Assembly: GCA_018105865.1 (NCBI GenBank)
Contig: CM030835.1
Span: 10,027,416 to 10,091,415 of the forward strand
DNA from: Metaphire vulgaris
Taxonomy: Eukaryota; Annelida; Clitellata; Crassiclitellata; Megascolecidae
Direction: 5' to 3'
Length of the DNA stretch: 64,000 nt
A model generated the notes under the pieces. It saw nothing but the letters and a program-made list of their open reading frames with translations, ran no database searches and was not told the DNA's origin. A program made the translations under genes and the position numbers. Of this stretch, positions 63,402 through 64,000 are shown one piece after another; the stretch's first letter is position 1, and each line of letters starts with the position of its first letter.

Positions 63402-63841
63402 GTTGTTGTTGTTGTTGTTGTTGTTGTAACAATAATAATAATTATAAGGTTTACAGGTAATGGGACAATGTCAGTAATACCTTGAAAAGTGCTGCGCTGT
63501 GCTTAATTTTAGGTAAACTATGCGAACAGTTGTTAAAATTCGGTGCTAAAGTCAACCTAACGGAATCCATCTGTGGAGAGACGCCGTTACACAAAGCAGT
63601 CAGAGCGGGAAACGTTGAAAACGTCGAGGTCCTTCTGTACAAAGGTCAGGCCGATGCAAACATTAAAGACAGTCAGGGCAACACCCCTCTGCACAAGGCG
63701 GCTAAAAACTGCCATGCCCTCGACATATGGCAGCTTCTTGTCGGCAGAGGCGCCAAACTGGACATACCTAATGCCAGCGGACAGACACCGTTGAACGTAG
63801 CACACGAGTCCAAAAATCGCATTGTCATGGCTCTCTATTAA
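60333..63841 (+). CDS. Ankyrin-repeat protein, three coding exons
   Basis: Spliced from 60333-60825, 61700-61918 and 63513-63841 (1041 nt, 346 aa plus TAA). About eight to nine ankyrin repeats follow a short N-terminal region; consensus cores are clear: GQTALHIAA, HQTALHKAV, GHSPIHLAV, GATPLHTAA, GQTPLHIAA, GETPLHKAV, GNTPLHKAA and a terminal GQTPLNVA. No signal peptide, membrane segment or other domain is visible, so it is probably a soluble scaffold; the partner is unknown and I do not recognise the orthologue. All introns are phase 1, within repeats. Coding exons are GC-rich against AT-rich introns. The stop is followed directly by MITE fragments at the window edge, so the 3' UTR may run out of the window. 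Confidence 0.9.
60826..61699 (+). other. Ankyrin gene intron 1
   Basis: AT-rich intron with a 74-bp mariner-type MITE (61040-61113); nothing else recognised. Confidence 0.8.
61040..61113. mobile_element. 74-bp mariner-type MITE
   Basis: Ends CAGGGTGGTACAAAAACCGG / CCGGTTTTTTGCGCCACCCT (then G), flanked by TA on both sides, as for Tc1/mariner insertions. Located in ankyrin gene intron 1. Confidence 0.85.
61700..61918 (+). CDS. Ankyrin gene exon 2
   Basis: Acceptor TGCTTCTAG|GA joins to the Arg codon split with exon 1 (VKR/RNNAEMLKILL). It encodes two repeat cores, GATPLHTAARYGRTENAV and GQTPLHIAAA. The donor is either C|GTGAAA (end 61918, chosen because exon 1 ends at the same repeat position) or G|GTATAG (end 61930); both keep phase 1, the second adding four residues. 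Confidence 0.85.
62125..62330 (-). mobile_element. LINE 3' tail with TAA array
   Basis: TAA array followed on plus by GTGATTTTAAGTGGTTTAGG and AAGCAAGCCTGTGTGAAAAC, the same tail as at 23265-23340 and 44711-44760. Only the 3' end remains. Confidence 0.75.
62600..62960. mobile_element. MITE with two shared GACAAGCAAAAAAGG motifs
   Basis: Runs from GGCCAGTGGTGGTTGC to GGAACCGTCCATGCCCTTGG; GGTGGGGGATGCA occurs near both sides. Motif copies at 62727-62746 and 62802-62822. Pieces of the same family lie at 43500-43640 and 57310-57370. Confidence 0.65.
63346..63441. repeat. ATT/GTT microsatellite
   Basis: (ATT)n to 63400, (GTT)n to 63427, then AATAATAAT; 70 bp before ankyrin exon 3. Confidence 0.95.
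63513..63841 (+). CDS. Ankyrin gene exon 3 with stop
   Basis: Acceptor AATTTTAG|GT. Encodes KLCEQLLKFGAKVNL, GETPLHKAVRAGNVENVEVL, GNTPLHKAAKN and GQTPLNVAHESKNRIVMALY, then TAA. The last ankyrin repeat is incomplete, which is usual for a C-terminal capping repeat. Confidence 0.9.
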
Positions 63842-63907
63842 ACAAAGCACGCGTTCCCGTATAGAGCATATGAAATCAGTTCAGATATTTATTTTAGTAA
63901 ACTTATG

Positions 63908-63970
63908 AGTGGCGGCTCCACATATTGAAGGCCTGGTCTCCCAGTGGCTCCCATTTGAGACCCCTATACC
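63908..63970 (+). mobile_element. Family C MITE fragment, internally shortened
   Basis: Starts with GTGGCGGCTCCA and keeps short internal blocks (CCCAGTGGC, GACCCCTATAC). It is directly followed by another element start (AGTAGCGTCATTTCACA), also seen at about 36070. Confidence 0.7.
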
Positions 63971-64000
63971 AGTAGCGTCATTTCACACTTTTCTTGGGGG

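Larger units (their letters stand above)
61919..63512 (+). other. Ankyrin gene intron 2
   Basis: Holds a LINE 3' tail with a TAA array (62125-62300), a MITE with two copies of the GACAAGCAAAAAAGGTCA motif (62600-62960), a GC-rich low-copy stretch around 63060-63240 and an ATT/GTT array (63346-63440). No missed ankyrin exon was found here. Confidence 0.75.

Overview
The window is eukaryotic, AT-rich nuclear DNA with long introns, very abundant trinucleotide and dinucleotide microsatellites, decayed non-LTR retrotransposons and many small inverted-repeat DNA transposons. There are no operons, rRNAs, CRISPR arrays or bacterial signals. Gene structure, repeat types and the recurrent TAGGCCTA palindrome suggest a marine invertebrate, perhaps an echinoderm, hemichordate or relative. 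That placement is an impression, not a proof.

Two genes can be read with confidence. (1) On the minus strand, 9748-47788, is a complete plasma-membrane Ca2+-transporting P-type ATPase (PMCA/ATP2B). It has 21 coding exons whose splice phases close exactly, giving 3513 nt and 1170 aa, with the TGES, PEGL, DKTGT, KGAS and TGDGTND signatures in order and a split C-terminal calmodulin-binding region. (2) On the plus strand, 60333-63841, is an ankyrin-repeat protein in three coding exons (about 346 aa), with a probable 5' non-coding exon ending at 58874. The genes are divergent: their start codons are about 12.5 kb apart, in a repeat-filled interval.

Layout. 1-5140: decayed repeats, a hAT-like MITE (993-1175), a second one (2281-2482), a CR1/L2-like LINE relic (2770-3685) and a 430-bp MITE. 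5150-5470: CpG-dense, GC-rich patch, a possible promoter or first exon. 5950-6710: two MITE families. 6710-9747: AT-rich probable 3' UTR and flank of the PMCA gene, with an inverted GGACAAAATGTC array and large microsatellites. 9748-47788: the PMCA gene, whose introns hold LINE relics of at least three types, tRNA-like SINEs, hAT-like MITEs (one nested in another) and a dispersed intronic repeat family. 47789-60300: intergenic, including a pogo/Jerky-like element inserted at a TA inside a MITE, a 370-bp GAT-type array with about 60-bp higher-order structure, and a long foldback element. 60333-63841: the ankyrin gene. 63842-64000: more MITE pieces.

The most interesting points are: a fourfold 26-bp tandem repeat that copies the splice donor exactly at the calmodulin-binding-domain splice junction (site C) of the PMCA gene; a 20-bp internal motif shared by otherwise different MITE families; a set of MITEs with perfect 8-bp target-site duplications; and a pogo-type element carrying a fused N- and C-terminal transposase remnant. 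Relatedness and copy number were judged by eye only.
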